Shown here: positions 24,554-36,750 of the stretch, in pieces
How the letters are laid out: each line of letters opens with the position of its first letter
Position numbering within the stretch: the stretch's first letter is position 1
Source of the DNA: Piromyces finnis
Taxonomy: Eukaryota; Neocallimastigomycota; Neocallimastigomycetes; Neocallimastigales; Neocallimastigaceae
Assembly (NCBI GenBank): GCA_002104945.1
Contig: MCFH01000019.1
Coordinates: 776,501-840,500, forward strand
Length of the DNA stretch: 64,000 nucleotides
Reading direction: 5' to 3'
The notes under the pieces: generated by a model
Seen by the model: the letters and a program-made list of their open reading frames with translations, nothing else
What the model was told of the DNA's origin: nothing
Database searches by the model: none
Made by a program: the position numbers and the translations under genes

Positions 24554-27039
24554 TCCTTAATTAAAAATATTTGTGAAGAAATGTTAATTAATGGAAATAT
24601 TAATTCTTTTGTAAATTTTTTCTATCTTACCCATACAACTCAAAATCCAAAAGAATTAAATAAATCAAAAGATACACAAGAAAATGATAATAATAAAAAA
24701 GAACTAATAAAAAAAAATTATGATGATGATGATAGTGAAGAAGAAGGAGGAGGAGAAAAAAGATTGTATTATGAAATTAATACTTTTAATGATAGAACTA
24801 AAGAAACAGTAACTGATATGAGTAAAACCAATATGTTAAGTACAGATAATCTTTTTAATTTTAATACTTTATTTGTTAGTATTGAAGAATGTGAAAAAAT
24901 GGGTAATTGGGATATACTATTAAAAAATATTCATATTAAAACCAAAAAATATTGTTTATAATAATTATAATGGCAAGAATAATAAATTGAAATCAAAATA
25001 TATAATATATTAAATAACAATAATAATAAAACAGGAAATGCCTTGGAAACGTATAATTCAAAAAAAAATTTAGCCGAATATTTTGGTAGATTAAATAATT
25101 GGAATGAATCTATTAAATACTATCAGAAAGCATATGATTCCATTGTACTATTAAAGAATAAAGTTGAACTTCACATGGAAGCCATATATAACATTGGATA
25201 TGCTTATGAAAAAACTAGTAATTTTTATGAATTATTATAAATTTTTATTATTTATTTGATCCATTTGTTCATTATCTAACTATAAATTTAAAAAATAAAA
25301 TAAATATGTTTTATTTTTGTTATATTTTCTCATTTAATCAATAATTGATTATCAATAACAACTATAAAAAGATCAAATTACCAAAGCATTAGCCTATTAT
25401 ATAAAATGTAGAGATATATCTATTGATAATTATAATAAAAGCTATGAATTAACAGCATCCCAAAAAATAGTAAAACTTCGATTAATTATAGCAAATAAGG
25501 TATTATGAGAGGAGAAAAATATAATTAGAATATTAAATCAATATATATAATATATAATGATTTAAATTTATAATCTTATTTTTTTACTATATACATATTA
25601 TATTTATTATTATAATCTTTTAAATTAAAACAATATATATATATATATATTTTTTAATATTCTTATATATTTATAAAGCTGGATAAAAAAAAGAAATATG
25701 ATAAGGAAATTGAATATTACAAAAAATGTATTAAAATTATTAAAGAAAGTTATAATGAACAAGATGAAATAAATATAATATCCTTTAGATTAGGAACAGC
25801 TTATTTTAATAATAATGAATTAGATAAAGCTATTTCAGTAACTATTTTTTAAATTTATGAAAATTAAAAAAAAATTAACTATTTGAAAAAAAAAAAAAAA
25901 AAAGAAATATGAAATAAAACAACTATTATTTTTTTTATTTTATATATATATACTTTCATATTTTCGATTTATTATTTAGTTATTTGATGTATTTATTAAC
26001 AATACAGATGATACTGAAAAAAATTTAGCTAATAAAAGATTAGCGCATGCTTCTATTGCAGATTGTTATGTTAGGTAACAACATAATCATTGTTCAAAAA
26101 ATTAAAATATAAAATAATATATTAACCTTTTATTCCTATTTTTTTATTATTCTATAAATTATATTTAAATAATTATATTTTTTTTAATAATATATACACA
26201 TACACATTTCCCTTTAATTTATTTAAATTTGTATTATTGATAAATTTAGTAAAAATGATTATGATAATGCTATAAAACATTTAGAAAAATTCATTTCTTT
26301 TGGTGCCAAAGATTTAAAACAAAAAACGGCTCAAATGGAAGCCTTAAATAAATTAGGCATAATTTATAATAAAAGAGGAGAATATAAAAAAGCGGTAGTT
26401 TGTTTTGAAAAGCATTTCCAACTTTTAAATACCATTAAAGAAGAAGAAAATAATATGACTGGATCATCAAAACTTAATAAATCATTTTCTAGAAAGAAAT
26501 TTTATAAAACATCATCCTCATCAGAAACCTCACAAAGTCAACTTTATGGAGAAGATGATGATAATGATGAAAAGAATGAAATAAAACTAAAAAAATTAGA
26601 TAATCTAGATCCATTATTAATGAAAGATAGTCGATCTAGTCTTGCCACTGAAAACAGTGTTAAATCACTTCAATGTATAGAAAATAGTAAAAAATTTAAT
26701 GAAGCATTAATTCAAATGGGTGTAGCCAAAGCCGATAATGAACTTGAACGCTTCTTTAATTGGATACAAAAATCGGATACTTCTTCGTTAAAATCGCTTC
26801 TTCAATGGAAAGCAAACCGTAGTATAATAGAATTCGGTGAGGAGGATTCACTTTTAAATAATACTGAAAGAGAAACGGAAGATATATTAACAAATAATCA
26901 AATGAATATGAATGTTGATAATACAGAAACTACAGAAATTAAAACAGAAGCTACAGATATTAAAACAAAAACAATAGATGATCCTATAGAAAAAAATGAA
27001 GAAAATATCAAAATGGAAGTAGAAAATGTATTATCTTAA
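24261..27039 (+). CDS. TPR-repeat protein, possibly TTC29-like (axonemal), 7 exons
   Basis: Exons: 24261-24403, 24553-24902, 25035-25217, 25372-25499, 25679-25837, 25980-26074, 26250-27039; in phase, about 615 residues. The middle half is a run of tetratricopeptide repeats (for example NSKKNLAEYFGRLNNWNESI and ALNKLGIIYNKRGEYKKAVV), with paired helices whose small residues sit at the usual TPR positions. Such repeats form protein-binding scaffolds. The overall arrangement, a few TPRs followed by a short tail with LKSLLQWK, recalls TTC29, an axonemal dynein-associated protein, but I cannot confirm this without alignment. The N-terminal 120 residues and the acidic C-terminus are not recognised. 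The second exon could instead read on to a stop at 24961 (MGNWDILLKN...); using the donor at 24903 is what keeps the TPR frame. Confidence 0.7.
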
Positions 27040-27548
27040 TAATAAAAGAAATTCTATTTTCAATTATATATATTATATATATAAATTAATCTTAAAAAAT
27101 AAATATATCTTATAAAATTTTATGTGTATGACTATTTTATGGTAAAAAAGTAAAAAATAATATATTTTATATATCCTTTATAAAACTAATAGAATTCTTT
27201 AATAATGCTATAAATCACTTTTTTTTTTTTTTTAGTTTATTTAATATATTTGGTATTTTGTATACTGATTTATATATAAAATTGCCAAGAATTATTTTTA
27301 AATATATTAAAAAATATGTGATATAATTGATATTTTTTTTTAAAAAAAAATAAAAAAAATATACAATGATTATTATAATTATTAAATTAATTAAATAGGG
27401 TTTTGTTCAGTATAAATTTATTATTATCGATAGACTTTTAATGATGTAAATAAAAATATATATATATTATGAAACTTTTAAAAAAAAGATTAAATGAAAA
27501 TAAAATTTACTATAATTTTTGATCTATAATATTTTTTTAAATTTAAAT
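27040..27548. other. Convergent intergenic region, TPR gene / zuotin
   Basis: AT-rich spacer between convergent genes, presumably both 3' UTRs. No gene seen. Confidence 0.5.
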
Positions 27549-30500
27549 TTAATTTTCACTCTTCAAGCTTTGAATACTTCTCTTTCTTCTAATAGAATCA
27601 GCTAAATCCTTAATTCTAAATTTAATATCAGTTCTACTACGACCAACGTAGTTTGATATTTCAATCCATCTATCCATTGGATTTTCCTTGAATTGTGTAG
27701 TTGGGAATTTTAAGAGGGCTTCTTCTAATTTTGTTTGTTGTTCTGGAGTCCATGGCTTTAATGATATTCCAGATGGACAACGTCTTAAACTTTTAGTTTG
27801 TTCAATAGTTTCGACTTCAACCTTTTCTTCTGAAGATGGTGATTCAATAATTTCAGTTTGTTCTTCACTACTTTCTTCTATTTCAGTCTTATCTTCATTA
27901 ACTTCTTCAGAAACATCAGCTTTTTCAATGACTTCAGTTTTATCTTCATTAACTTCTTCAATAGCTTCAGTCTTTTCTTTTATTTCTTCAATAATACCAT
28001 ATGATTCTTCACCGGTTAAACGTTGATTAGCGGTTAATGGTAAATCAACATTAACTTCATCACCATATATTGACTTAACATTGAACATCTTCGTTTTAGT
28101 ATCAATTTTTGGGACATAACCATAAATTGGTTTAACCTTGTACATTCCACGAATTTCTACAGGAGTTTCTTCAATTTCAGCAACTGGAGTTTCAATTGCT
28201 TCTTTCTTAACTGGTTCTTCATTGGTTTCAGCTGGAGTTTCAACTGATTCCTTCTTAACTGGTTCTTCAGATTTTTCATTATCTTCTTGTTCCTTTGCCT
28301 TCTTAGCAGCCTTCTTAGCAGCCTTTTCAGCCTTTCTTTCAGCTTTAGTCTTCTTTTTATCATCACCAAATGAAATAGTTAATTCTTCTTTTTGTTCTTC
28401 TTTCTTTTCTTCTTCCTTCTTTTCTTCTCTTAATTTTCTACTTGATTTCTTTGAACGAAGTTTACCCATAGAAATTTTCTTCTTTAAAATATCCTTAATA
28501 CGTTTAGCATTTTCTTCTTCAATTTTCTTAACTTCCTTTAAGATTTCTTCCTTTGGTTTAACTGGTTCTTGTGGTTTTTTTTCTTCTTTCTTTTCAACCT
28601 TCTTTTCTTCCTTCTTTTCTTCCTTTGGCTTGGAAGCTTCTAATCTAGCCTTTGACTTCTTCTTCTTAATTTTCTTACTCTTTTTAGTTTCTGGTTTAGC
28701 TTCTACTGGAGCTTCTTCTTTCTTTTGTTCTTCAATAACTACAGTTTTTTCTTCAACTGGTGCTATTTCTTCCTTTTTATCTTCTTCGATTTCTTTTACA
28801 GTTTCTTCAGCTGTTAATGGTAAATCAACATTTATATTATCACCATAAATAGATTTTACAGAATACATTTTAGTCTTTGTATCAATATCAGGAATAACTC
28901 CATATATTGATTTAATTTTATACATACCACCATTAACATTATTGACTTCTTCCTTAACTTCTTCAGTTGGTGTAACTTCTTCAGCAACGATTGGTTCTTC
29001 AGCTGGAGTTTCTTCCTTAATTTCTTCAACAGCTGGTTGTTCAACTGGAACATCAACTTCCTTATTTTCTTCAATACTTACTTGTTCTTCAACTGGGGCA
29101 ACTTCTTCCTTGATTTCTTCAAGGATTTTTGGTTCTTCTACTGGGGCAACAACTTCCTCAGTAGTAGCAGAATCTTCAGTTGGGGCAGCAATTTCTTCCT
29201 TTATTTCAGTAGTTTCTTCAGTAATTGGAGAGGTTTCATCAACATTAACCTTAAGTTCTTCAGAACTGTTCTTCTTCTTAGACTTCTTCTTCTTCTTGTT
29301 CTTCTTCTTAGATGAAGTAGCTGGAGCATTTTGTTCCTTTTCTTTTTCTAATTCTCTTTCTCTTTCTTCTTCTTCTTCAGAATCATATTCCTTTCTTATA
29401 ATTTTCTTTTTAGTTCTTCTCATACCACCAATTCTAGAAATTGATGGTAATTTCTTTAACATTTTAGTAACTTCTGGTTTTTTAACTTCTGGTTCCTTCT
29501 TTTCTTCTACAACTTCAACCTTTTCAACTTCTGGTTCTTTTTTTTCTTCTTTAATTTCTTCAACAACTTCTTTTTTAACTTCTTCTTTTTCTTCTTCAAC
29601 TGGAGCCATAGTAGCTAATTCAGCAGCATATTTTTCACCTTCGTTTAAGTGATCTTCATTGAAATAAGTAGATGCAGCTTCCCATCCATTTTCGCTAGCT
29701 CTGAGTAAGTAAACACGGTATGCTGTTAAATTATCAGCATCCATTTGTGAAATATATTCATCTAATTTCTTTAATTGACTTTCAATTTGTTCTGCACTAG
29801 CTGGGGTAGCTGGGTCAATTAAGTAATTATTATCCTTAAAAAATATTTATAAATATTAATATGGTGTTATTATTTTTTATATTTATATATTTATTGATTT
29901 TATAAAAATTATAAATATACTATTTCACAAAGAGTTAATATTTATATAAAAAACATACTTGTAAGAATTTCTTTAAAGTTTTCTTTTCCTTACGAATAAC
30001 TCTCTTTTTCATTTCCTTTTCTTTCTTTTCTCTAGCAATTCTTTCTTTTTCTTCAAGGATAGCATTTTCTTTGGCCTTTTCTTCTTCTTCCTTTCTCTGT
30101 TATATATATTACATATTTTTATATTTTATTGTTAAATATTTCATTATTACCCTCTTATATGTATACTTTTTTCAAAAATAATAATTTAATTATGCTATAT
30201 AATAAATATTATTAATATTACTCTCTTTTCTTCTTCAGCAGCAGCAATTTGAGCAGCTCTCTTTTCTAAACGCTTAGCTTCCTTAGCTTCACGATCAGCC
30301 TTTTTGTAAAGTGCTAATCTTGGATCAGTTCTTACAGCTAAATCTATATATATTAAGAATTTTTATTTTATTTATTAGTGCTGTCTTCCATATAATATAT
30401 TTCAAATATTAAAAATAGCTAATATGGTTATTATGAGTTTACCAATTAAATTAATAATTCTTTGATTATCTTCCTTCTTATGTTTGGCTCTAGCATTTTT

Positions 30501-31914
30501 ATTCTTACGTTCAAAGTAACGTCTATCTTCACGACTATATTAATAAATTTTATTTGTATAAATGAATTTATAAAATATTATGGTTAAAATTACATTTATA
30601 TATTTTCTAAAAATAATTTATTAATAATGAGATATTAATAATTATATTACTTTTCATAATTTTCAGTATCTTCTTCATCAAGATATTCAAAAGATCTCCA
30701 TGAATCAAAGTTTGACCAGAATCTGTAAAATCCTTCAACTTCTTCACGAGTACTATTCATATCACCAAGGGATGGAACAGGTTGAATATTTGAAAATCTT
30801 TATATACATGAATATTTAATTTTTATAAAGATTTTTATTAGTACAAAATTTTCTTATTTTATTTTTTCATTAAATCTTTTCTACTTAAATTTTTCCACTC
30901 TTTATTTTTAAATACATTTAGGTACTATTTATTAATATATTAATAATTTTATAATATACCTAGAATTTCTTTCAAAAACTGGAGTCAAAACATCAAAGAA
31001 TTCTTCCTTTGAACATTTAGTTGGAATTGATTCATCAAATTCAGGATCAACAGAATCAAATTGTCTTCTTTTTACTGGGTCAGTAATAATTTCATAAGCT
31101 ATATTTAAAAATAGGTAATATAATTGTTATTTAATGAATAATTTATTATATAAATACTTATTAAAAAAAAGTATTTTATATTATATATATTTTTATATTA
31201 AAAATATACCTTTTTGGATGCATTTGAAGAATGAATCATTGTTAGTATTACCATCTGATGCCTTCTTATCTGGATGATGTCTTAAAACCTTCTTACGGTC
31301 TTTTTTTATTTTATATTTTTTATTTATTAATATAAATTAATATTAATTTACTTTTTTTTTCTAAAGTTATTATTATATATAATTTTATATACATCTTTAA
31401 AAAAAACTTACAAGCTTTTTTAATATCTTCTTCAGTAGCATTAATTCTTAATTTAGATAAACCTAAAACAGCATAGTGATCTTGGGACTTTTTTTTATTA
31501 TTTATTAAAATAAATAAAATGTTGCAAATAATATATAAATTATGAATTTTTCATGAATAAAAATTGATTTTAGAATATCAGGATAAAATATAAAATAAAG
31601 CGAATTGAAAAGAAAAAAAAAGACAATTATCAATATACCTTCCAGTTGTATGGATTTAATTTTAATAATTCTGGAGTTTCTTCTTCATAATCACTGTCAT
31701 CATCAATGTCTTCATTTTCATTCTTACTAACATCTTCATAAAACTTATCAAAACCACTTTCTAAACATTGTTGGTATTTCATTAAACGTTCTCCAACCTT
31801 TTCAACTGAGAATAATTCTGGTTTTTCAATGTCATATTTAATATATTTTTGATCCTTTATTTCTGGATTAATATCTTTTGGTAATTCTGGTAAAGAAACA
31901 ATAACGGATTTCAT
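27549..31914 (-). CDS. ZUO1: Zuotin / DNAJC2 (MPP11) ribosome-associated J-protein with giant insertion
   Basis: Hsp40 partner of the ribosome-associated complex, which activates Hsp70 on nascent chains. Nine exons on the minus strand: 31914-31639, 31487-31412, 31299-31210, 31098-30960, 30797-30651, 30534-30443, 30343-30222, 30096-29959, 29834-27549; in phase, about 1121 residues. J domain from about residue 94 ([12 protein letters not shown]) with HPD at 126-128. The zuotin homology region follows ([46 protein letters not shown]), then a charged helical region and [19 protein letters not shown]-terminal SANT/Myb domain starts near W1055 ([14 protein letters not shown]) as in metazoan DNAJC2. 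Between them lie roughly 600 residues rich in Glu, Lys, Val, Pro and Thr, far longer than in yeast Zuo1 (433 aa) or human DNAJC2 (621 aa). Confidence 0.92.
28022..28149 (-). repeat. Second copy of a ~43-residue motif in the zuotin insertion
   Basis: Encodes [20 protein letters not shown] followed by a segment ending [15 protein letters not shown]. It matches the copy at 28811-28934 at most positions, unlike the surrounding Glu/Lys-rich sequence. Confidence 0.85.
28811..28934 (-). repeat. First copy of a ~43-residue motif in the zuotin insertion
   Basis: Encodes [20 protein letters not shown] followed by a segment ending [15 protein letters not shown]. Each copy itself holds two K-x-IYG half motifs, so the module may be an internal duplication repeated again. 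Confidence 0.85.
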
Positions 31915-32919
<1,005 letters not shown>

Positions 32920-33651
32920 ATGGAAGATGAAATCAACATTGAAGATATTGATGACTTTGATAATTTTGATGATAATTTGAATAATGACTATGAAGATAAA
33001 TTAGTAGGAGATCCATTAGATTTATTGGAAAATAAAACTTTAGAATTAATTAATACTTTATATAATTTAAATGTGATCGTTTATGATTTTCAAAAAGAGA
33101 GTACACCTGTATTACATAATAAAATGTAATTATATTATTTTTTATTATTGTTTTCATCACCTTTATAATAAACAGTCAAATATATAATATTAAATCATAA
33201 TTTTTTCAAAAAATCTAAATTAAAGTTCATATAAAATAATTAACCATTTTAAAATTTTTATAATTACATAATTATTAGTAATGAAGTTGTGAATGAATTA
33301 AAGGATTTGGATGAAATTAAAGATAATGTTGATATTAAAATACCGCAAGAATTACTAGAGTAAATATTATATATAATTTATTTTAAATATTTTATTTTTA
33401 TTTAAAATTGTAATAAATATATTTTTTAATCAATAAATTCAATATTAAATTTCACATTCCATTTAATGAATATTATTAATTTAAAAGTGATGTTGAACAA
33501 GGAAAAAACCCTGATATTTTCTCCGACAATTTAATAAGAGAAACAATATCACAAAATCAAAGTACTAATGGTAAAATAGAAGCTATAAAGGTAAATAAAA
33601 AATATTACTTATTTAAAAATTACCTAATTTCATTTTAATAATTAAATACAA

Positions 33652-33684
<33 letters not shown>

Positions 33685-33818
33685 AATTAAAATAAATTTT
33701 TAAAAATGAATAAATATAATAAAAATAGAAATTAAGTAGGTCCTTACAAAAAAGTATTCAAAATGCTTATCCAAAAGATTTTGAAATATACCAAAAATTA
33801 TCAAATCCAAAAAAATAA
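32920..33818 (+). CDS. MED10: Mediator complex subunit 10
   Basis: Middle-module subunit of Mediator, which bridges transcription factors and RNA polymerase II in the nucleus. Exons: 32920-33125, 33279-33359, 33488-33590, 33729-33818; in phase, 159 residues. After an acidic N-terminus (about 35 residues of Asp/Glu/Asn), the family pattern is clear: LINTLYNLNVIVYDFQ, NELKDLDEIKDNV, IPQELLE, then EQGKNPDIFSDNLIRETIS and NGKIEAIKK, matching the MED10 D-x-GRNP and KG-KI-x-A-x-K positions. The last exon starts at the AG ending at 33728, the only acceptor that keeps the frame. The acidic N-terminal extension is the only unusual part. Confidence 0.9.
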
Positions 33819-34341
33819 TTAGCAACTACATTAAAAATTATTATATATATAATTCACTTTTAAAACATTTATAATCTTGTAAATCATTTTCACTATACTT
33901 CCTTAAAATATATTACACTTTTGTAGTAGCAATTTCATTAAATAATAAAAATAATTATAATAAACAAAATATAATTTAACACATTAATTCGCTGTAGCAT
34001 ATACTATAATAGTTATATTGTAAATTTATATAATATTTAAATTAATTTTTTTTTAGTTATTTCTTTTTAGTTTTTCGTTTGTTTTGCTCGCATTTTAAAA
34101 ATTTTATATATACCTATTTTCCTATTCTTCTTTAAAAAAATAATAGTGTATATATCTTATTAATTTCTTTTTATAAACATTTAGATATAAAAAATTAAAA
34201 AATGTGAATTAAATATTTCTTTTTAAAGAAAGCTATCTATGCATGAATATTTACATGGCATTTATATATTAATTATTTATGTTTTTAAAAGATAAATAAA
34301 TATAAAATATAAATTCTATTATTAGTTAATAATAAATAATT
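33819..34341. other. Convergent intergenic region, MED10 / Smr gene
   Basis: AT-rich, presumably both 3' UTRs. Nothing else is seen. Confidence 0.5.
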
Positions 34342-34983
34342 TTAACAAATAATACAATTGCCCTTGGAATGACTTTTCTTGTTAATATCTCTTGAACCAG
34401 AGATACTTCTTGAGGTGGCAGCTGGTGCAGCATCAGTAGCTGGTGCAGAACTTTCAGCTGGCTTATTACCATAAGCTGGAATTTGAGCACCTTTTTTGAA
34501 TAAAAGGGAAATACAACCTGGGTTTGGTTCATTCATTTTATATTCAATGCCATGAGTATTAACTAATTCTTCAATAGCTGGTTTAATCTTTGGAATTTTA
34601 TCAATACTGTGGTTACCACGACCAACAATAACAATTAATGCATCAATATTCTTTTGTTTACATAATTTTATTCTTTCTTCAACAAATCCCTTAGATTCTT
34701 CAACAAATAAACCGTGTAAATCAATTTCATGAACTGGTAAATTCTTGTCACTATTATTTAATTTAAAAATTAAATTGGCAGCCTTTTTATTACATTCTAT
34801 CATTTCTTGATCATATTTTTTTCCTTCGTCAGAAAGTTCCTTAGCTTTTGCTTTGTCACCACTCTTGAAAGCTTGTTGAGAACGTTCAAAACAATCACCT
34901 CTCTTTTTAGCAAGTTCTTGAGCTTGATCTCTTAAATTATCAATTTCTGGTGGGAATTCATCATAGAAATTGTTCTTAACCAT
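34342..34983 (-). CDS. DUF1771-Smr domain protein with C-terminal CaaX-like motif
   Basis: Single-exon, 213 residues. The N-terminal half is the helical DUF1771 region (LRDQAQELAKKRGDCFERSQ...KAKELSDEGKKYDQEM) that precedes Smr domains in eukaryotes. The Smr domain follows, with EIDLHGLFVEES (about 87-98) and VIVGRGNHS (about 120-128), the motifs tied to nucleic-acid binding or nicking in this family. A Pro/Ala/Ser linker leads to a terminal CIIC preceded by lysines and serines, which fits a CaaX prenylation signal, so membrane attachment is possible. Smr proteins act in RNA quality control or DNA repair elsewhere; the exact role here is unknown. Confidence 0.88.
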   Translation of the reverse strand: MVKNNFYDEFPPEIDNLRDQAQELAKKRGDCFERSQQAFKSGDKAKAKELSDEGKKYDQEMIECNKKAANLIFKLNNSDKNLPVHEIDLHGLFVEESKGFVEERIKLCKQKNIDALIVIVGRGNHSIDKIPKIKPAIEELVNTHGIEYKMNEPNPGCISLLFKKGAQIPAYGNKPAESSAPATDAAPAATSRSISGSRDINKKSHSKGNCIIC

Positions 34984-36317
34984 GTTGACTTTTTTTTCAA
35001 ACTAATAAATAATTATTATAAAAATAATGATTTTATAATATAAAGTTTATTTTTTTTTTTATCTATATGATACTTTTTTTTTTTCTTTTTGTAAAATTAT
35101 TTAATTTAAATGAAAAAAAAAAAATAAAAAAATAAGGAAATCGTAGGTTATATATATTCTATAAATTAATTATTAAATTTATTTTCAAAGTATAATTATT
35201 AATTTTTTAAGTTTAATTTTTTTAAAATAATGGCATTACCAAATTAATTATAATATATTGATGAATATAAAAGTTTTATAAAAAAAAAAAAAGGCAATTG
35301 TTATTTTATGTTTATTGAAACTTTAAACTGAATGAAGTATATATCAATAGAGTATATTTTAATTATTATCATTTATTATTACTCTAATTAACATTTATTA
35401 TTATTATTATTATCATTATTATCATTTATTATTATACTAATATAATGATATACTATTTTATAAATTTTATAATCAAGTAGTATTAATAAATCTTAAATAC
35501 TAATAATTTCAACTTTTATTATTTATTATAATTATTATTCACTGGCCTATTCTTCTACCTTTTAGGGAGCCATTTTAAAACACACCACCACAAATTAAAA
35601 TTAAAACAAAACTACTTATATATTATAATATAATAATAATTTATAAATAAAAGATTAATTTCCACTTTTAGTATTTTTTAATATTTAAAATTTTTATATT
35701 ATATATTATTAATGTTTTAGATTTTATATATATATATATTGAATAATATATTAATATTATAATATAGAATATATAATTATTATCCAATAAGATTTATTCA
35801 TCAAATTTAATAAATTACCTTAAATGTCAATATATATTAAATTTCCTTTTTAAGAATTTTATAATGAATTCAAAATGTAAATTATAAAAAAGGTTGATGG
35901 ATCATGCGTTATGTTTTTTTAGAGTAAAGCAAAAAAAGCAAAAGGTGAAAGGAAAAACTTGCTACATTTCATTTGAAATTCTCTAAAAAATAATACAAAA
36001 ATGTGAATGAAAATATTCCATTTATATAATAAATAAACTTTTCTATTTATACCTTTGAAAACATATAGTGTTTTACCAAATTTCATTAAAATCAAATAAT
36101 TTACTATTTTTTATAATTTTATTATTCTATATATAATAATAATAAAAGCAGTAAACAAAATATTAGTGATTTTATGGAATTAGTTGTACATTATAGTATA
36201 ATAATATAATAACAAGAGTTATTCATTTTATATAAAAAAAAGAAAGTGATAAAAAAAATTTGTTTTTTTTTTTTAAAAAAAATTAATTATTAAATTTTAA
36301 ATTTTTTAATTTTTATT

Positions 36318-36357
36318 AAAAAAAAACCCACATTTTTTAAGGTGTGGGTTTTTTTTT
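36318..36357. repeat. GC-stem hairpin flanked by A and T runs
   Basis: Inverted repeat with arms A-run plus CCCACA and TGTGGG plus T-run, loop of about 10 nt. It looks like a bacterial intrinsic terminator, but in a eukaryote that function is not expected. It could form an RNA stem or serve as a Pol III-type stop. Confidence 0.7.
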
Positions 36358-36670
36358 AAAAAATTTTTTTAAAGATATACTATAATAATTATATATATTA
36401 TATACCTTAATATGAATAAATAAAGATGATATTTTTATAAATTTTATTTTTCTTTTTTTTTTTTATCTTTGTGTATTTATAGTTATTTATAAATATTATA
36501 AGCATATAAATATTAAATTTTATATAGGTTTTATAAATTTTGATATTCTATATTTTTATATTTTTCAAATGAAATATAAAAGTTTTTAATTTTTATATTA
36601 CTTTTTAAGTCCTTAAATAAGAATAGGATTTAATTAAATGAAGAATAAATGAATGGAAAAATTTAATATC

Positions 36671-36750
36671 TTATTTAGTATACCATGAAAAACATAATAA
36701 AGTATAATAAAACATAAAGTTTATTATGTTTTTCATGGTATACTAAATAA
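36671..36750. repeat. Perfect inverted repeat, 31-bp arms, 18-bp loop
   Basis: Arms 36671-36701 and 36720-36750 are exact reverse complements (for example TTTAGTATACCATGAAAAAC in the left arm). After one mismatch, pairing continues for about 8 more bases on each side. No coding potential is seen. Confidence 0.93.

Noticed and set aside
24903-24961. Reading the TPR gene straight on to a stop at 24961
   Set aside because: This would truncate the protein before its TPR array; the donor at 24903 joins the next exon in phase.
27688-29652. Long plus-strand open frames of about 110 and 236 residues opposite the zuotin gene
   Set aside because: They are antisense readings of the Glu/Lys-rich zuotin exon (poly-Ser/Phe by complement) and have no independent support.
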